A stretch of 64,000 nucleotides of DNA from Anolis sagrei (taxonomy: Eukaryota; Chordata; Lepidosauria; Squamata; Anolidae). Of the stretch, positions 1 to 11,535 are shown one piece after another. Where the stretch lies: positions 242,704,071 through 242,768,070 of the forward strand of contig NC_090024.1 in the NCBI RefSeq assembly GCF_037176765.1. The letters are read 5' to 3'. Positions within the stretch are counted from its first letter, which is position 1. The number at the start of each line of letters is the position of its first letter. Position numbers and translations under genes: made by a program. The notes under the pieces were generated by a model. The model was given only the letters and a program-made list of their open reading frames with translations, made no database searches and was not told where the DNA came from.

Positions 1-925
1 GGGAGGGAGGGAGGGAGGGAGGGAGGGAAAGAAGGAGGGAAGGAGAGAAGGAAAGAAAGAAAGGTAGAGAAGGAAGGAAGGAAGGAGAGAATGAAATAAA
101 AAAGTGAAAGAAGAAAGAAAAGAGAGAAGGAAGGAAGGAAGGAGAGAAGGGACTAAAGAGAAAGAGGGAGGGAGGGAGGGAGGGAGGGAGGGAAGGAAGG
201 AAGGAAGGAAGGAAGGAAGGAGAGAAGGAGGGAAAGGAAGAGGGAAAGAAGGAGGGAAGGAGAGAAGGAAAGAAAGAAAGGTAGAGAAGAAAGGAAGGAG
301 AGAAGGAAATAAAAAAGTGAAAGAAGAAAGAAAAGAGAAAAGGAAGGAAGGAGAGAAGGGATGAAAGAGAAAGAGGGAGGGAGGGAGGGAAGGAAGGAAA
401 GAAGGAGGGAAAGGAAGAGGGAAAGAAGGAGGGAAAGAAGGAGGGGAGAATGAAAGAAAGAAAGGTAGAGAAGGAAGGAAGGAGAGAAGGGACTAAAGAG
501 AAAGAGGGAGGGAGGGAGGGAAGGAAGGAAGGAAGGAAGGAAGGAAGGAAGGAAGGAAGGAAGGAAGGAAGGAAGGAAGGAAGGAAGGAAGGAAGGAAGG
601 AGAGAAGGAGGGAAAGGAAGAGGGAAAGAAGGAGAGAAGGAAAGAAAGAAAGGTAGAGAAGGAAGGAAGGAGAGATGGAAATAAAAAAAGTAAAAGAAGA
701 AAGAAAAGAGAGAAGGAAGGAAGGAGAGAAAGAGAAAGCGGGAGGGAGGGAGGAACCAAAAAGCAAAGGAAGGGAGGAAAGTAACAGATAAGGAAGGAAC
801 AAAGAAGAAGTAAAAGGAAAAGAGAGAGGGAGGGAGGGAGGGAGGGAAGGAAGGAAGGAAGGAAGGAAGGAAGGAAGGAAGGAAGGAAGGAAGGAAGGAA
901 GGAAGGAGAGTAAGAGGGAGGGAAG
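1..925. repeat. Polypurine (GGAA/GGGA)n satellite
   Basis: Almost uninterrupted purine sequence on the plus strand made of GGAA, GGGA, GAAA and AGAG words, with pure (GGAA)n runs near 510-600 and 845-905. Larger blocks containing the words GGTAGAGA and AATAAAAAAG recur several times, so this is a higher-order tandem repeat and not only a tetranucleotide run. Long open frames on both strands here (Arg/Glu/Lys/Gly on plus, Leu/Pro/Ser/Phe on minus) follow from composition and are not genes. It lies in XKR7 intron 1 and starts before the window. Confidence 0.95.
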
Positions 926-978
926 GTTGGCCACAGCAATGCATGGCGGGTACAATTAGTAATAAATAATAAATAAAT

Positions 979-1132
979 ACATCCTGCCTATCAGATATTT
1001 ACAAGACGATTCATCACAGTAGCAAAATGACAGTTATGAAGTAGCAACAAAAATAATTTTATGATTGGGGGGTCACTACAACATGACGAACAATATTAAG
1101 GAGTCGCGGCATTAGGAAGGTTGAGAATCACG
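979..1132 (+). mobile_element. SPIN-like hAT transposon, 3' terminal fragment
   Basis: The stretch beginning CATCCTGCCTATCAGATATT and ending in TTGAGAATCACGG corresponds closely to 35970-36121, which ends in the full terminus GGTTGAGAACCACTG. The words for 'CATAACAGTAGCAAAAT', 'AAGTAGCAAC' and 'GGGGGTCAC' are typical of the SPIN (Space Invader) hAT family known from anole, some mammals and frog. Only the right end is present. Confidence 0.7.
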
Positions 1133-1654
1133 GCTTTACATGGCTAAGAATAATCCCATTCTCTTCCACAGTCGTACAGCAAAAGGCAAGCAAAAAACAA
1201 AGCATTTCAAGGCAGGAAAGAGAGAGAAAGAGAGAGAGAGATCCCAGCAGGAGAGCCCAGCTGGTCATGCAAGAAGTTAACAAATCACACAGAGAAGCAG
1301 ATAATACAGAAAAATGTGTTGGATGAAAATGGGGGGAAATGTTACGCCCAAAGTAAAACAGCAAGTGGAAACTACGCTTGGCCAAACCGAAGCAGATATG
1401 CAGTACAGGATAATCCCCATCTCCATAGGACAAATATTTACTGTTTCATTTATCTACACCCAACAAAATATCCCGTCTGTAGGCTTGGTCTTGGTCCTCT
1501 GGCACAGTTCTGTGATCTTCTTGGGTGAATTGCTGTCGCTGCAAACCTCTCAGTGCAACCATTGGCATTTTCAGTAAACTGCAAGCCCTCCCTGTATTGT
1601 TTAATGCAAGGGACAACACCTTTTTGAGTACCAGAAATAAACACCAAACTGGGT

Positions 1655-1890
1655 TGTTGTAGGTTTTTCAGGCTGTATGGCCATGTTCTAGAAGCATTCT
1701 CTCTTGACGTTTCGCCTGCAGCTGTGGCAAGCATCCTCAGAGGTTGTGTGAATCTGTAGCAAGGATGCTTGCCACAGATGCAGGCGAAACGTCAGGAGAG
1801 AATGCTTCTAGAACATAGCCATACAGCCCAAAAAACCTACAACAACCCAGTGATTCCAGCCGTGAAAGCCTTCAACAATACATTAAACAC
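1655..1890. mobile_element. Penelope-like element termini, head-to-head inverted pair
   Basis: A minus-strand copy (1655-1745) and a plus-strand copy (about 1757-1890) of the same terminal repeat meet around 1750, forming a large inverted repeat. Both hold the block with GCAGGCGAAACGTC (minus copy: GACGTTTCGCCTGCA) and the end ACCTACAACAACCCAGTGAT. The family is assigned from the longer copy at 47300-47930, where a GIY-YIG-endonuclease-like C-terminus precedes this terminal block. The minus-strand hammerhead-like core is at 1706-1740; the plus copy has an altered core. Confidence 0.7.
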
Positions 1891-1930
1891 TCAACTACCT
1901 TTGTTTGTTTGTTTGTTTGTTGTAGTGTTG

Positions 1931-2027
1931 CAGTGTTTCTCCACCTGGGAATCGAGACCCCTGGGGGGGAGGGTCACAAGGGGGTGTCAGGGGTTGCCAA
2001 AGACCATCAGAAAACACAGTATTTTCT
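1931..2027 (+). mobile_element. SPIN-like hAT transposon, 5' terminal fragment
   Basis: Starts CAGTGTTTCTCCACCTGGG and continues with the AGACCATCAGAAAACACAGT block, matching the left end at 34849. It is truncated after about 97 bp, where a SINE begins. Confidence 0.6.
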
Positions 2028-2029
2028 GA

Positions 2030-2325
2030 ACTGGCTGTCTGAAAGGTTACCGGTTCAAATCTGGGGAGTGAGGTGAGCTCCTGCTGTAAGCCCCATCTTC
2101 TGTCAACCTAGCAGTTTAAAAACATGCAAATGTGAGTAGATCAATAGGTACCTCTTCGGCAGGAAGGTAACGTCACTCCATACAGTCATGCCGGCCACAT
2201 ATCCTTGGAGGTGTCTACGGACAATGCCGGCTCTTCGGCTTAGAAATGGAGATGAGCACCAACCCCCAGAGTCAGACACGACTCAACTTCATGTCAGGGG
2301 AAAACCTTTACCTTCACCTTTACTA
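2030..2325 (+). mobile_element. Sauria-type tRNA-derived SINE with BovB-like tail
   Basis: A tRNA-like B box (GGTTCAAATC) near 2051 is followed by a unique body and a 3' region reading CCCCCAGAGTCAGACACGAC, then repeated short ACCTTTACCTTCACC words at the end. This head-body-tail layout is that of squamate SINEs whose 3' end resembles RTE-BovB, the LINE present at 51490 and 57765. The A box region is degraded. Confidence 0.65.
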
Positions 2326-2327
2326 TA

Positions 2328-3126
<799 letters not shown>

Positions 3127-3375
3127 TAAACCATGGTTTGTAGTTAGCCATGTTTTATTACTTACAGTTCAGGTAACAATATGAATGGTAGTGCTCCAAA
3201 ACTACATTAAGCCTTTGCAATTCCTTTTCTGGGTCACATCCTAAGAAATAAGGCCTGGAAAACTTCAAAAAGAGAATGCATGAACTGTCATTAAAAGTTG
3301 CTGAACTGCTGATGACCGGAGCCAAATGATTAACTTTTGGTGGAAAACAACATGTTTACATTACTGTAGACAATT

Positions 3376-3935
3376 CATAGAATCATAGAATCAAAGAGTT
3401 GGAAGAGACCTCATGGACCATCCAGTCCAACCTTTTGCCAAGAAGCAGGAATATTGCATTCAAATCACCCCTGACAGATGCCCATCCAGCCTCTGTTTAA
3501 AAGCTTCCAAAGAAGACGCCTCCACTACACTCCAGGGCAGAGAGTTCCACTGCGGATCTCACAGTCACGAAGTTCTTCCTCATGTTCAGATGGAATCTCC
3601 TCTCTTGTAGTTTGAAGCCATTGTTCCTTGTCCTAATCTCCAGGGAAGCAGAAAGCAAGCTTGCTCCCTCCTCCCTGTGGCTTCCTCTCACATATTTATA
3701 CATGGTTATCCTATCTCCTCTCATCCTTCTCTTCTTCAGGCTAAACATGCCCAGCTCCTTAAGCCGCTCCTCATAGGGCTTGTTCTCCAGACCCCTGATC
3801 TGCACCCTCCTCCCTGTGGCTTCCTCTCACATATTTATACATGGCTATCATATCTCCTCTCAGCCTTCTCTTCTTCAGGCTAAACATGCCCAGCTCCTTA
3901 AGCCACTCCTCATAGGGCTTGTTCTCCAGACTCTT
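3376..3935 (-). mobile_element. CR1 LINE 3' end with internal duplication
   Basis: Starts with the CR1 terminal octamers seen from the minus strand (CATAGAATCATAGAATC) and runs into the C-terminal reverse-transcriptase region (CFNMRKNF-type and [13 protein letters not shown]-type motifs on the minus strand). The block at about 3670-3792 is repeated at about 3802-3932, so the copy carries a direct duplication of ~125 bp joined near TGATCTGCACCC. It is 5' truncated and lies in the intron between XKR7 exons 2 and 3. Confidence 0.93.
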
Positions 3936-4084
3936 TTTAAGTTAAATTAAGTCAGCACAGTGGTTCAAACCAACATCAGTTAAGAAAAACTAACATCTAT
4001 CCGGAACTGGTAGATTCAGCAAGTTTGAGCAACATCAACAAAAACATGCTACATAAGAGACACTTTACTATTCCAAAATTATTG

Positions 4085-4757
4085 TTGGGATTCAGCCTGT
4101 GTGTGAACCTGAGCCTGAATCTCTGATTGTATTGCCTAATGCTGATGTGAATGTTGATGTTAATGTTGTTGGGCCTAGTTTGGATAGTGAGGCTGAAGTG
4201 ATCAAAGAGGACGAAGTTCAATATGGAGACACTTTGGGCAGTAAAAATCCTCCAGGCTTTGATTTAGAGGCTTCCAGGGAAAAGCCAAGTTCTCATGAGA
4301 ATGTTTCTGTCAGTCCGAAAGAAGAAAATTCACTCCCTTTTCCTCCTGGCCTGAGCTTGCAAGATAACTTGACACCTGGTCAGGTCAATGATAGCAGCCG
4401 CGGCTTGGAGATAAGCCAGAACCGCCGGGAGGCTCAATGTTTACGTAGGTCCGAGAGAATCTGACAACTGAAACCAAAGATTAGAGTTATCCAGAATTTT
4501 GGGATTTAAGAGTGCCCGTGAGGGGGATTCCTCAGACCAAGAATCGTTTAGTATCAAGTACAAATCTCCTGGGTTTTCCAGTTTCCAATGGTCTGGTCTC
4601 TAAGGGAATTTCTGGCTTCAAGTGAGATTAGCTGGGGGCTAATCTGTTCATGGATTTTTATTGAGAGTTGTTTGGACATTACTGCTTTGGATTTTCCGCA
4701 AGCTTTTTGGACATTGCTGTTTGCTGTTTCAGTTTGGCTTTTTTACCTTTGGACTTC
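4085..4757 (+). repeat. Unassigned interspersed repeat with an acidic open frame
   Basis: An open frame at 4099-4464 encodes an acidic, Pro/Ser-rich 121-residue peptide ending QCLRRSERI; similar acidic composition and wording occur at 23245-23526. It is followed by AT-rich DNA to 4757, where a CR1 begins. I could not place it in a family. It looks like the end of a mobile-element reading frame and not a host exon: there is no splice context linking it to XKR7 and no XKR resemblance. Confidence 0.4.
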
Positions 4758-5470
4758 ATAGAATCATAGAATCAAAGAGTTGGAAGAGACCTCATGGGCC
4801 ATCCAGTCCAACCCCCTGCGAAGAAGCAGGAATATTGCATTCAAATCACCCCTGGCAGATAGCCATCCAGCCTCTGTTTAAAAGCCTCCAAAAAAGGAGC
4901 TTCTACCACACTCTCGGGCAGAGAGTTCCACTGCTGAACGGCTGTCACAATCAGGAAGTTCTTCCTCATGTTCAGATGGAATCTCCTCTCTTGTAGTTTG
5001 AAGCCATTGTTCCACGTCCTAGTCTCCAAGGAAGCAAAAAACAAGCTTGCTCCCTCCCTCCTGTGGCTTCCTCTCACATATTTATACATGGCTATCATAT
5101 CCCCTCTCATCCTTCTCTTCTTCAGGCTAAACATGCCCAGCTCCTTAAGCCGCTCCTCATAGGGCTTGTTCTCCAGACCCTTGATCATTTTAGTCACCCT
5201 CCTCTGGACACATTCCAGCTTGTCAATATCTCTCTTGAATTGTGGTGCCCAGAATTGGACACAATATTCCAGGTGTGTTCTTATAAAGGCAGAATAGAGG
5301 GGAAGCATGACTTCCCTAGATCTAGATACTATGCTCCTCTTGATGCAGGCCAAAATCCCATTGGCTTTTTTTGCCGCCACATCACATTGTTGGCTCATGT
5401 TTAACTTGTTGCCCACGAGAACTCCAAGATCTTTTTCACACGTACTGCTCTCGAGCCAGGCATTGTCCCC
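4758..5470 (-). mobile_element. CR1 LINE, 5'-truncated
   Basis: Minus-strand CR1 from the terminal octamers at 4760 through the conserved [35 protein letters not shown] and LECVQRR motifs of the reverse-transcriptase C-terminal part. One long minus-strand frame (4841-5416) remains open, so it is fairly young. It sits in XKR7 intron 2. Confidence 0.95.
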
Positions 5471-5474
5471 GATT

Positions 5475-5993
5475 CTGTATGTTCAATCTATTTCATATTC
5501 ATCTTTCAATAAAAGGGATTGTGTTTTTCCTAAACCGAGGTGTGGTGTATTAATGACAAGAGGGCCCTGTTTCCAGCTCTGGAGGGCAACAATTGTGTCA
5601 GACGTGAAGAGTATGGTCTTTCTGTCATCTTCTACAAGGGACAGAGAGAGAGAGAGAGAGGGTGTATTCACAAAATGACAGATTTGCTGAGAATGCTATC
5701 TGACCTACATGCAGGAGAAGGGAGAAGGGATGGTAATGTATGCGTGTAATGTATGTGTCTGAATGCTGAGCAAAATATAATTCCCCTTTGTGTGTGTGTG
5801 CACCCAGTGTAGCTACATATATAGTGTACGTGTCTAGCTTCTTTCTCTTTAAAGTACCTAATACTTTGTCTCACTGTGACCAAAGTAAAGGAAACTTTTA
5901 ATGTCTTTTCAAGTTTTGAAAGTATTCATGATGGCCATTCCTCTGATCCTAACCCCCTTCTATGCCTTTTTTCCTCCTTGTCGACCCGGACAG
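5475..5993. other. XKR7 intron 2, end; mostly unique
   Basis: Contains an (AG)n run at 5641-5661 and (GT)n near 5789-5799 but no recognised mobile element. The 3' end has a pyrimidine-rich tract and the CCCGGACAG acceptor for the last XKR7 exon. Confidence 0.6.
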
Positions 5994-6943
5994 GTCTCTC
6001 GGCCTCGGCCTCCTTGGTCTCACTCGCCTGGACACTGGCCTCGTACCAGAAGGTGCTGCGGGACTCGAGGGAGGACAAGCTGCCCATGTCCTACAAAGGG
6101 GCAATGGTGCAGATCCTGTGGCACCTCTTCACCATCGCTGCAAGAGCCATCGCCTTCGCCCTCTTTGCCTCTGTGTTCCAGCTCTACTTCGGCATCTTCA
6201 TCGTCACCCACTGGTGCATCATGACCTTCTGGATCATCCAAGGCGAGACGGATTTCTGCATGTCCAAGTGGGAGGAGATCATCTACAACATGGTGGTGGG
6301 CATCATCTACATCTTCTGCTGGTTCAACGTCAAGGAGGGGCGCAGCCGGTGCCGCATGTCCATCTATTACATCATCACCTTGTCGGAAAATGCCGCCATG
6401 ACAGGGCTCTGGTACTGGCACCGGAATGAGAGCATCTCTGAGTCCAACGCCTTAATCATCGTCTGTGTTGTCACCTCCAGCTTCGCCTTAGGTGTCTTCT
6501 TCATGTTCATCTACTACTGCCTCTTGCACCCTAACGGGACCATTTTCGCCACACAGAGCACGGGGTGCATGTGCCGAGAGGAGGCCACCGCTGTACCAGG
6601 TGGCGCTGGGGATGTGGTCACCAGCCCCCCACGCTCCTTGCCGAGGACTACAGGGGCTGAGAGGGAGGGGGTCCCCGGAGACAGAGACAGCTGCGTGCCG
6701 GTCTTCCAAGTCCGGCCCAGTGTGCCCCCCACCCCCGTGCCCCGTGCCCCACGGACAGAGGGCCCCGTCATCCGTATTGACTTGCCCCGCAAGAAATACC
6801 CCGCCTGGGACGCCCACTTCATTGACCGGCGCCTCCGGAAGACCATCCTGGCGCTGGAGTACAGCTCACCCACCACGCCGCGGTTGCAATACCGCAGTGT
6901 GGGGGCCTCGCAGGAGCTGCTGGAGTACGAGACCACTGTGTAA
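5994..6943 (+). CDS. XKR7: XKR7 last coding exon
   Basis: A 950-nt terminal exon with TAA at 6941-6943; it supplies the last two bases of the Gly codon begun at 3028. It encodes about 315 residues: [20 protein letters not shown], the conserved [20 protein letters not shown], several hydrophobic membrane segments ([54 protein letters not shown]) and the [20 protein letters not shown] signature. A cytosolic tail of ~125 residues follows, rich in Pro, Arg and Gly, with a conserved [20 protein letters not shown] block. It ends LLEYETTV, which fits a class I PDZ ligand (inference). No DxxD caspase-3 site is seen in the tail, unlike the executor sites of XKR4/8/9. GC content is much higher than in the flanking DNA. 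Confidence 0.95.
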
Positions 6944-7734
6944 AAAGGAAAGAAAGAACACAAAATGGGTGAAGCTCCTGGCCCTGAGTGTCAGGGTCCC
7001 TTTCCCGAATGTGGGGTGACCCAGGCTTGGCTTCTGAGCAGCCAAGGCAAATGGGCTACAGGATCTGTTCTCTGGTCTATGGGAGGGCAAGAGGGTCGGG
7101 GGCCGCCACAGCAGCTGGCTGCACCCCCGCCTCTCATTAGCAATTTTGGTTCGTTGTTCCTCCCTGTACCGCACTGAAGACCTCCGACTACCCTCCCGTC
7201 TCTTCCTCCTCTCCCAGGTGGGCTACAATTCTGGTGCTACTTTCCCTCTACTTGGTCAACGGGCTAGGGAAACGAGGCTACCGTCTTTCCCCAATTTACC
7301 CCAGGTGGATCCTCACCCTGTCTCAAACGCCATGCAAGAGACGCGGTGCCCCACGTGTGCCCCTCTTTGCTCTGACAAAGCGGTGGCAACGGTCTCTCCC
7401 CAAATACCTCACCTGTTACCTGAGCCAGGTAGCCGAGGCCTCTCGTTTGGAGTCCGTGGGTTTCTGCTATTTAAGAGCCATCACTGTAAAGGGCTGGCAA
7501 GGAAAGGGAGGGATCGTGTGGGGAAGGTTCGTTTAAAGTCGCAGCATTAATTGCCAGATTCCAGCGGAGTGAGGACAAGGTGATAAGCTTGTCCCACTGG
7601 GAAAGCACAGCGAGGGAGGATTTTCCACGCAGGACATCAGATCTAGTGCTCGGAAAAGAGAAATAATGCAGTACTCTTGGTTTTACTACCACTCTTTTCC
7701 CATTCCTGCAGGAAAAACAGGTGCTTTGGAACTA

Positions 7735-8155
7735 AAGGGTGCATCCACACAACACAATTATAGCACTATGATACCACTTGACGTGCCACAGCTCCAACCT
7801 GGGATGAATACTTTCAGAAGGTGCTTAGAATTTTTTGCTGCAATCCAAGAGAGAACTACAAATCCCATAGCCATCGATGTCCTATAACTGTGTACTGTGG
7901 ATACATCGCAAGTGACATATCACATGACACAGGGTGCATCTACACTATTGAATTAATGCAGTTCGGCACCCCTTTAACTTCCACGACTCCGTCAGTCGTA
8001 AGGAATCACGGGAACTCTGGTTTTATAAGATCTTTAGCACTCTTGGCCAAAGAGTGTTGGTGCCTCGCCAGACTACAACTCTCAGGGTTCTGTAGCATTG
8101 AGCCGTGGTAGTTAAAGTGCTATCGAACTGGATTCATTCTGCAGTGTAGATGCAC
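7735..8155. mobile_element. Two nested palindromic MITEs (hAT-like)
   Basis: An outer element begins GGGTGCATCCACAC at 7738 and resumes near 8157 (ACAGTTGTAGCACTTTGATC mirrors ATTATAGCACTATGATACCA). Inside it, 7926-8155 is a foldback whose ends are GGGTGCATCTACACT and AGTGTAGATGCACCC. The inner family recurs at 18630, 25400, 47085, 48070, 49218, 57005 and 61927. No transposase is encoded; the hAT relationship is inferred from general style. Confidence 0.65.
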
Positions 8156-8275
8156 CCACAGTTGTAGCACTTTGATCCTGCTTTGACCTGCTGTGACTGC
8201 ATTCTATGGAATTCTGGGATTTATAGTTTATGAGGAGCACTAGAAAATAATTCTCAACACCTTGCAGAATTACAA

Positions 8276-8513
8276 GTCATAGAATCAAAGAGTTGGAAGA
8301 GATCTCATGGGTCATCCAGTCCAACCCCATTCTGCCAAGAAGCAGGAATATTGCATTCAAATCACCCCTGACAGATGGCCATCCAGCCTCTGTTTAAAAG
8401 CTTCCAAAGAAGGAGGCTCCACCACACTCCGGGGCAGAGAGTTCCACTGCTGAACGGCTCTCACAGTCAGGAAGTTCTTCCTCATGGTCAGATGGAATCT
8501 CCTCTCTTGTAGT
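8276..8513 (-). mobile_element. CR1 LINE 3' fragment inside a MITE
   Basis: The CATAGAATCAAAGAGTTGGA end and TCACCCCTGACAGATGGCCA block of CR1, about 240 bp. On both sides the text resembles MITE arms (TACAAGTC before, GTAGTCCCAGAAGTCC after), so it probably inserted into the outer MITE. Confidence 0.85.
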
Positions 8514-9077
8514 TTGTAGTCCCAGAAGTCCATAGAGTACTCGAAGTGAAATCAAAGCCCTACAATCTTATGAGAATGGAAAGAGCTATGGATAGCTATG
8601 CTATACATTCCTGGTACTAGTCATCTGCATTTCTAAGGATGATGGGAGTGGTGGTTGGTAGGGGAAAATAGGACAAGTGTAAATTGCTCGCCTCCCTACG
8701 TTTGTTTGTTTAAATACGTGTTTGTAAAAAAAAAAGAATAATATTGACACTGAGGGCTTCCAGAAAGAGTGGGTCTGACCTTAAACTGAATAGGTCGAAG
8801 AGGTGTTTTGAACTTCAGAGGGATTATGGGAGTTGTAGTCCCCTCTCCCCCAAAAGGTAACATGTGAAGGTTTTAGGATGCCAAGCCTCTCTAATAGACC
8901 TTGCAACTTTACTTTGGGTTTTATACTACATTATCTTCCCAAAAGAGGAGTGTGAATGTGTGAGTATGTGTGTGTAATACTCTATGACCCCCGTATCCAC
9001 TGTTTTGTTTATCCACACCCAACAAAATATGGCTCAGTGTTGTGGAATCATGGAAGCTGTAGTTGGGTCCAGATATC

Positions 9078-9285
9078 ATAGAATCCTGGAGTTGGAAGAG
9101 ACCTCATGGGTCATCCAGTCCAACCCCATTCTGCCAAGAAGCAGGAAAATTGCGTTCAAAGCACCCCCGACAGATGGCCATCCAGCCTCTGTTTCAAAGC
9201 CTCCAAAGAAGGAGCCTCCACCACACTCCGGGGCAGAGAGTTCCACTGCTGAACAGCTCTCACAGTCAGGAAGTTCTTCCTAATG
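9078..9285 (-). mobile_element. CR1 LINE 3' fragment
   Basis: CR1 3' region from TCATAGAATCCTGGAGTTGG to AGGAAGTTCTTCCTAATG, about 208 bp and 5' truncated. A second CR1 in the same orientation begins 65 bp further on. Confidence 0.9.
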
Positions 9286-9349
9286 TGGTTGGTTTTGGGT
9301 GGAAGTGGGCCTTAGAGTCATGTTAGACAACCTACAAATGCCCAAAGAG

Positions 9350-10062
9350 AATCACAGAATCCTAGAGTTGGAAGAGACCTCTTGAGCCATCCAGTCCAAC
9401 CCCATTCTGCCAAGAAGCAGGAAAATTGCATTCAAAGCACTCCTAACAGATGGCCATCCAGCCTCTGCTTCAAAGCCTCCCAAGAAGGAGACTCCACCGC
9501 ACTCTGAGGCAGAGAGTTCCACTGCTGAACAGCTCTCACAGTCAGGAAGTTCTTCCTCATGTTCAGATGGAATCTCCTTTCTTGTAGTTTGAAGCCATTA
9601 CTCCATTGCGTCCTAGTCTCCAGGGAAGCAAAAAACAAGCTTGCTCCTCCTCCCTGTGACTTCCTCTCACATATTTATACATGGCTATCATGTCTCCTCT
9701 CAGCCTTCTCTTCTTCAAGCTAAACATGCCTAGCTCTTTAAGCCGCTCCTCATAGGGCTTGTTCTCCAGACCCTTGATCATTTTAGTCGCCCTCCTCTGG
9801 ACACATTCCAGCTTCTCAACATCTCTCTTCAATTGTGGTGCCCAGAGTTGGACACAGTACTCCAGGTGTGGTCTAACCAAAGCGGAATAGAGCATGGGGA
9901 GCATGACTTCCTTAGATCTAGACACTAGGCTCCTCTTGATGTAGGCCAAAATCCCACTGGCTTTTTTTGCCGCCACATCACATTGTTGGCTCATGTTTAA
10001 CTTGTTGTCCAGGAGGACTCCAAGATCTTTTTCACACATACTGTTCTCTTGGATGACATTGT
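9350..10062 (-). mobile_element. CR1 LINE, 5'-truncated
   Basis: Minus-strand CR1 carrying the [37 protein letters not shown] and [20 protein letters not shown] motifs. The open frame continues past 10062 into unrelated DNA, so the upstream ~43 residues are read-through and not CR1. Confidence 0.93.
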
Positions 10063-10462
10063 CCGGCGGATAGGTGCTAAAGCTCCGCTGACGGAGAGCC
10101 ATCTTGGGTCCTAAGGCTGTTGTCATGGTGCTGATAACATCTTCTTTTAAAATCTTCCCAAAATAGGTGGTCCGACATACGGTATTACTCACTCCTATTT
10201 CTAAATAGCAAAAAATGCCTGTCGTGTTGTGAGAGGTGCTAAATGCAAGGAGGAAGCCTGGGAGGGAAAGCCATTCAATAATCTGCCACTAGGGATACAT
10301 CTGCACTGCAGAAGGAATCAGTGTGGTTTGACACCACTTTTACTCCCATGGATCAGTGTCGTTGACAGCCGACTTAGCTCAGATACCTGATTGACATAGC
10401 CCACCCTGGCCCCTTAACTCCTGAGCTCACGTCCATAGTCCACATCATGTACGTACTATCTA

Positions 10463-10640
10463 GACCAAGAGTCCTCAAACATTTTAAGCAGAGGGCCAGG
10501 TCACAGTCTCTCAAACTGTTGGAGGGCCGGATTAGAATTTGAAAAAAAAAAACATGAATGAATTCCTATGCACACTGCACATATCTTATTTGTATTGCAA
10601 AAAACCACTTCAAAACAATACAATAATTGCGTTGTTGTAG
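10463..10640 (+). mobile_element. hAT-like element end (GAGGGCCAGGTCACAG family)
   Basis: Begins near TCCTCAAACATTTTAAGCAG, then GAGGGCCAGGTCACAGTCTC and GGAGGGCCGGATTAGAATTT. The same terminus occurs inverted at 26517-26572 ending GGGGACCCCTGG, and a related end is at 30950-31010. It is a non-coding remnant, interrupted by a Penelope-like terminus at 10630. Confidence 0.5.
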
Positions 10641-10770
10641 GTTTTTTCGGGCTATATGGCCATGGTCTAGAGGCATTCTCCCCTGACGTTTCGCCTGCAT
10701 CTATGGCAAGCATCCTCAGAGGTAGTGAGGTCTGTTGGAAATAGGAAAAAGGGTTTATATATCTGTGGAA
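10630..10770 (-). mobile_element. Penelope-like element terminus
   Basis: Minus-strand terminal block with GTTGTTGTAGGTTTTTTCGG, then the hammerhead-like core at 10685-10719 (core CTGAGGA, stem GCTTGC/GCAGGC, GAAA, CGTC) and the flanking AAAAAGGGTTTATATATCTG. The 5' portion is missing. Confidence 0.75.
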
Positions 10771-11104
10771 TGACCAGTGTGGGACAAAGGACTCTTGTCT
10801 GCTGGAGCTAGGTGTGAATGTTTCGACTGACCACAGAAGGCAGATTTGAACCCAGGGCAAAGTATACAATTCTTGGGGCCAGTTTTGTAATTGCAACAAC
10901 TTCACAAAATCTATTGTTTTCAAAAGCAAAAAAATAATAATTTTGCCCACTAAGTACATGGTCAAGTATTGTAACTATATTCCCTGCATCCCTTGGGCCC
11001 TTTAACGATTATTTAATTAATTACTGCATTAATTCTGCAGTGCAAATGCACCCCATGGGTCTCAGAAGACCGCAAGCTGAATGTGAGCCAACAGTGTTGA
11101 TGCA

Positions 11105-11372
11105 GCGGCTGAAAAAAAAGCCAATACGATTGTAAGCTGCAGAAGCGACTTGAGAAACTGCAAGTTGCTTCTGGTGTGAGAAAATTGACCATTTGCAGAG
11201 ATGTTGCCCAGGGGACACCCAGATGGGTTAATATCTTGTGGGAGGCTTTTCGTATATCCCTGCATGGGAAGCTGGAGCTGACAGACAGGAGCTCATCCCG
11301 TTTAATGGATTCGAATTGCCAACCTTCAGGTCAGCAGTTCAGCCGGCACAAGGGTTTAACCCATTGCACCAC
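11105..11372 (-). mobile_element. tRNA-derived SINE (GCGCAGTGGGTTAAA family)
   Basis: On the minus strand a tRNA-like head (GCCGCAGTGGTGCAATGGGT, B box ATTCGAATCC) leads to the body GATGAGCTCCTGTCTGTCAG and the tail CCCCTGGGCAACATCTCTGC, then CAGTTTCTCAAGTCGCTTCT. It is the same family as 35101-35353 and 40849-41109, but more diverged and lacking the terminal GACACGAC. Confidence 0.8.
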
Positions 11373-11535
11373 TGCGGCTCTGATGTAATAATAGGAAGAT
11401 AAGTGTTCAGATCGAAGGATCGTCATAGAACCCATTGTATTCTGCTTTGTTTGCGGCTCCCCTGGAATAATAACCCTGCCTCTGGTTTTGAGTGCCGCCA
11501 TTCAAGAAGAATACAGTGTCAAACTGCATTAATTC

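Noticed and set aside
153-944. Long Leu/Pro/Ser/Phe-rich frames on the minus strand and Lys/Glu/Arg/Gly frames on the plus strand
   Set aside because: They come from the polypurine satellite; frames stay open because stop codons need bases the repeat rarely supplies. No start context, splice sites or family resemblance.
6540-6943. Caspase cleavage site in the XKR7 tail, as in scramblase-active XKR proteins
   Set aside because: No DxxD motif was found; acidic positions near GDRDS and WDAHFID do not fit an executor-caspase site.
9563-10192. N-terminal extension of the CR1 frame (10063-10192) as a new domain
   Set aside because: Read-through into non-CR1 DNA; other CR1 copies have different upstream sequence.
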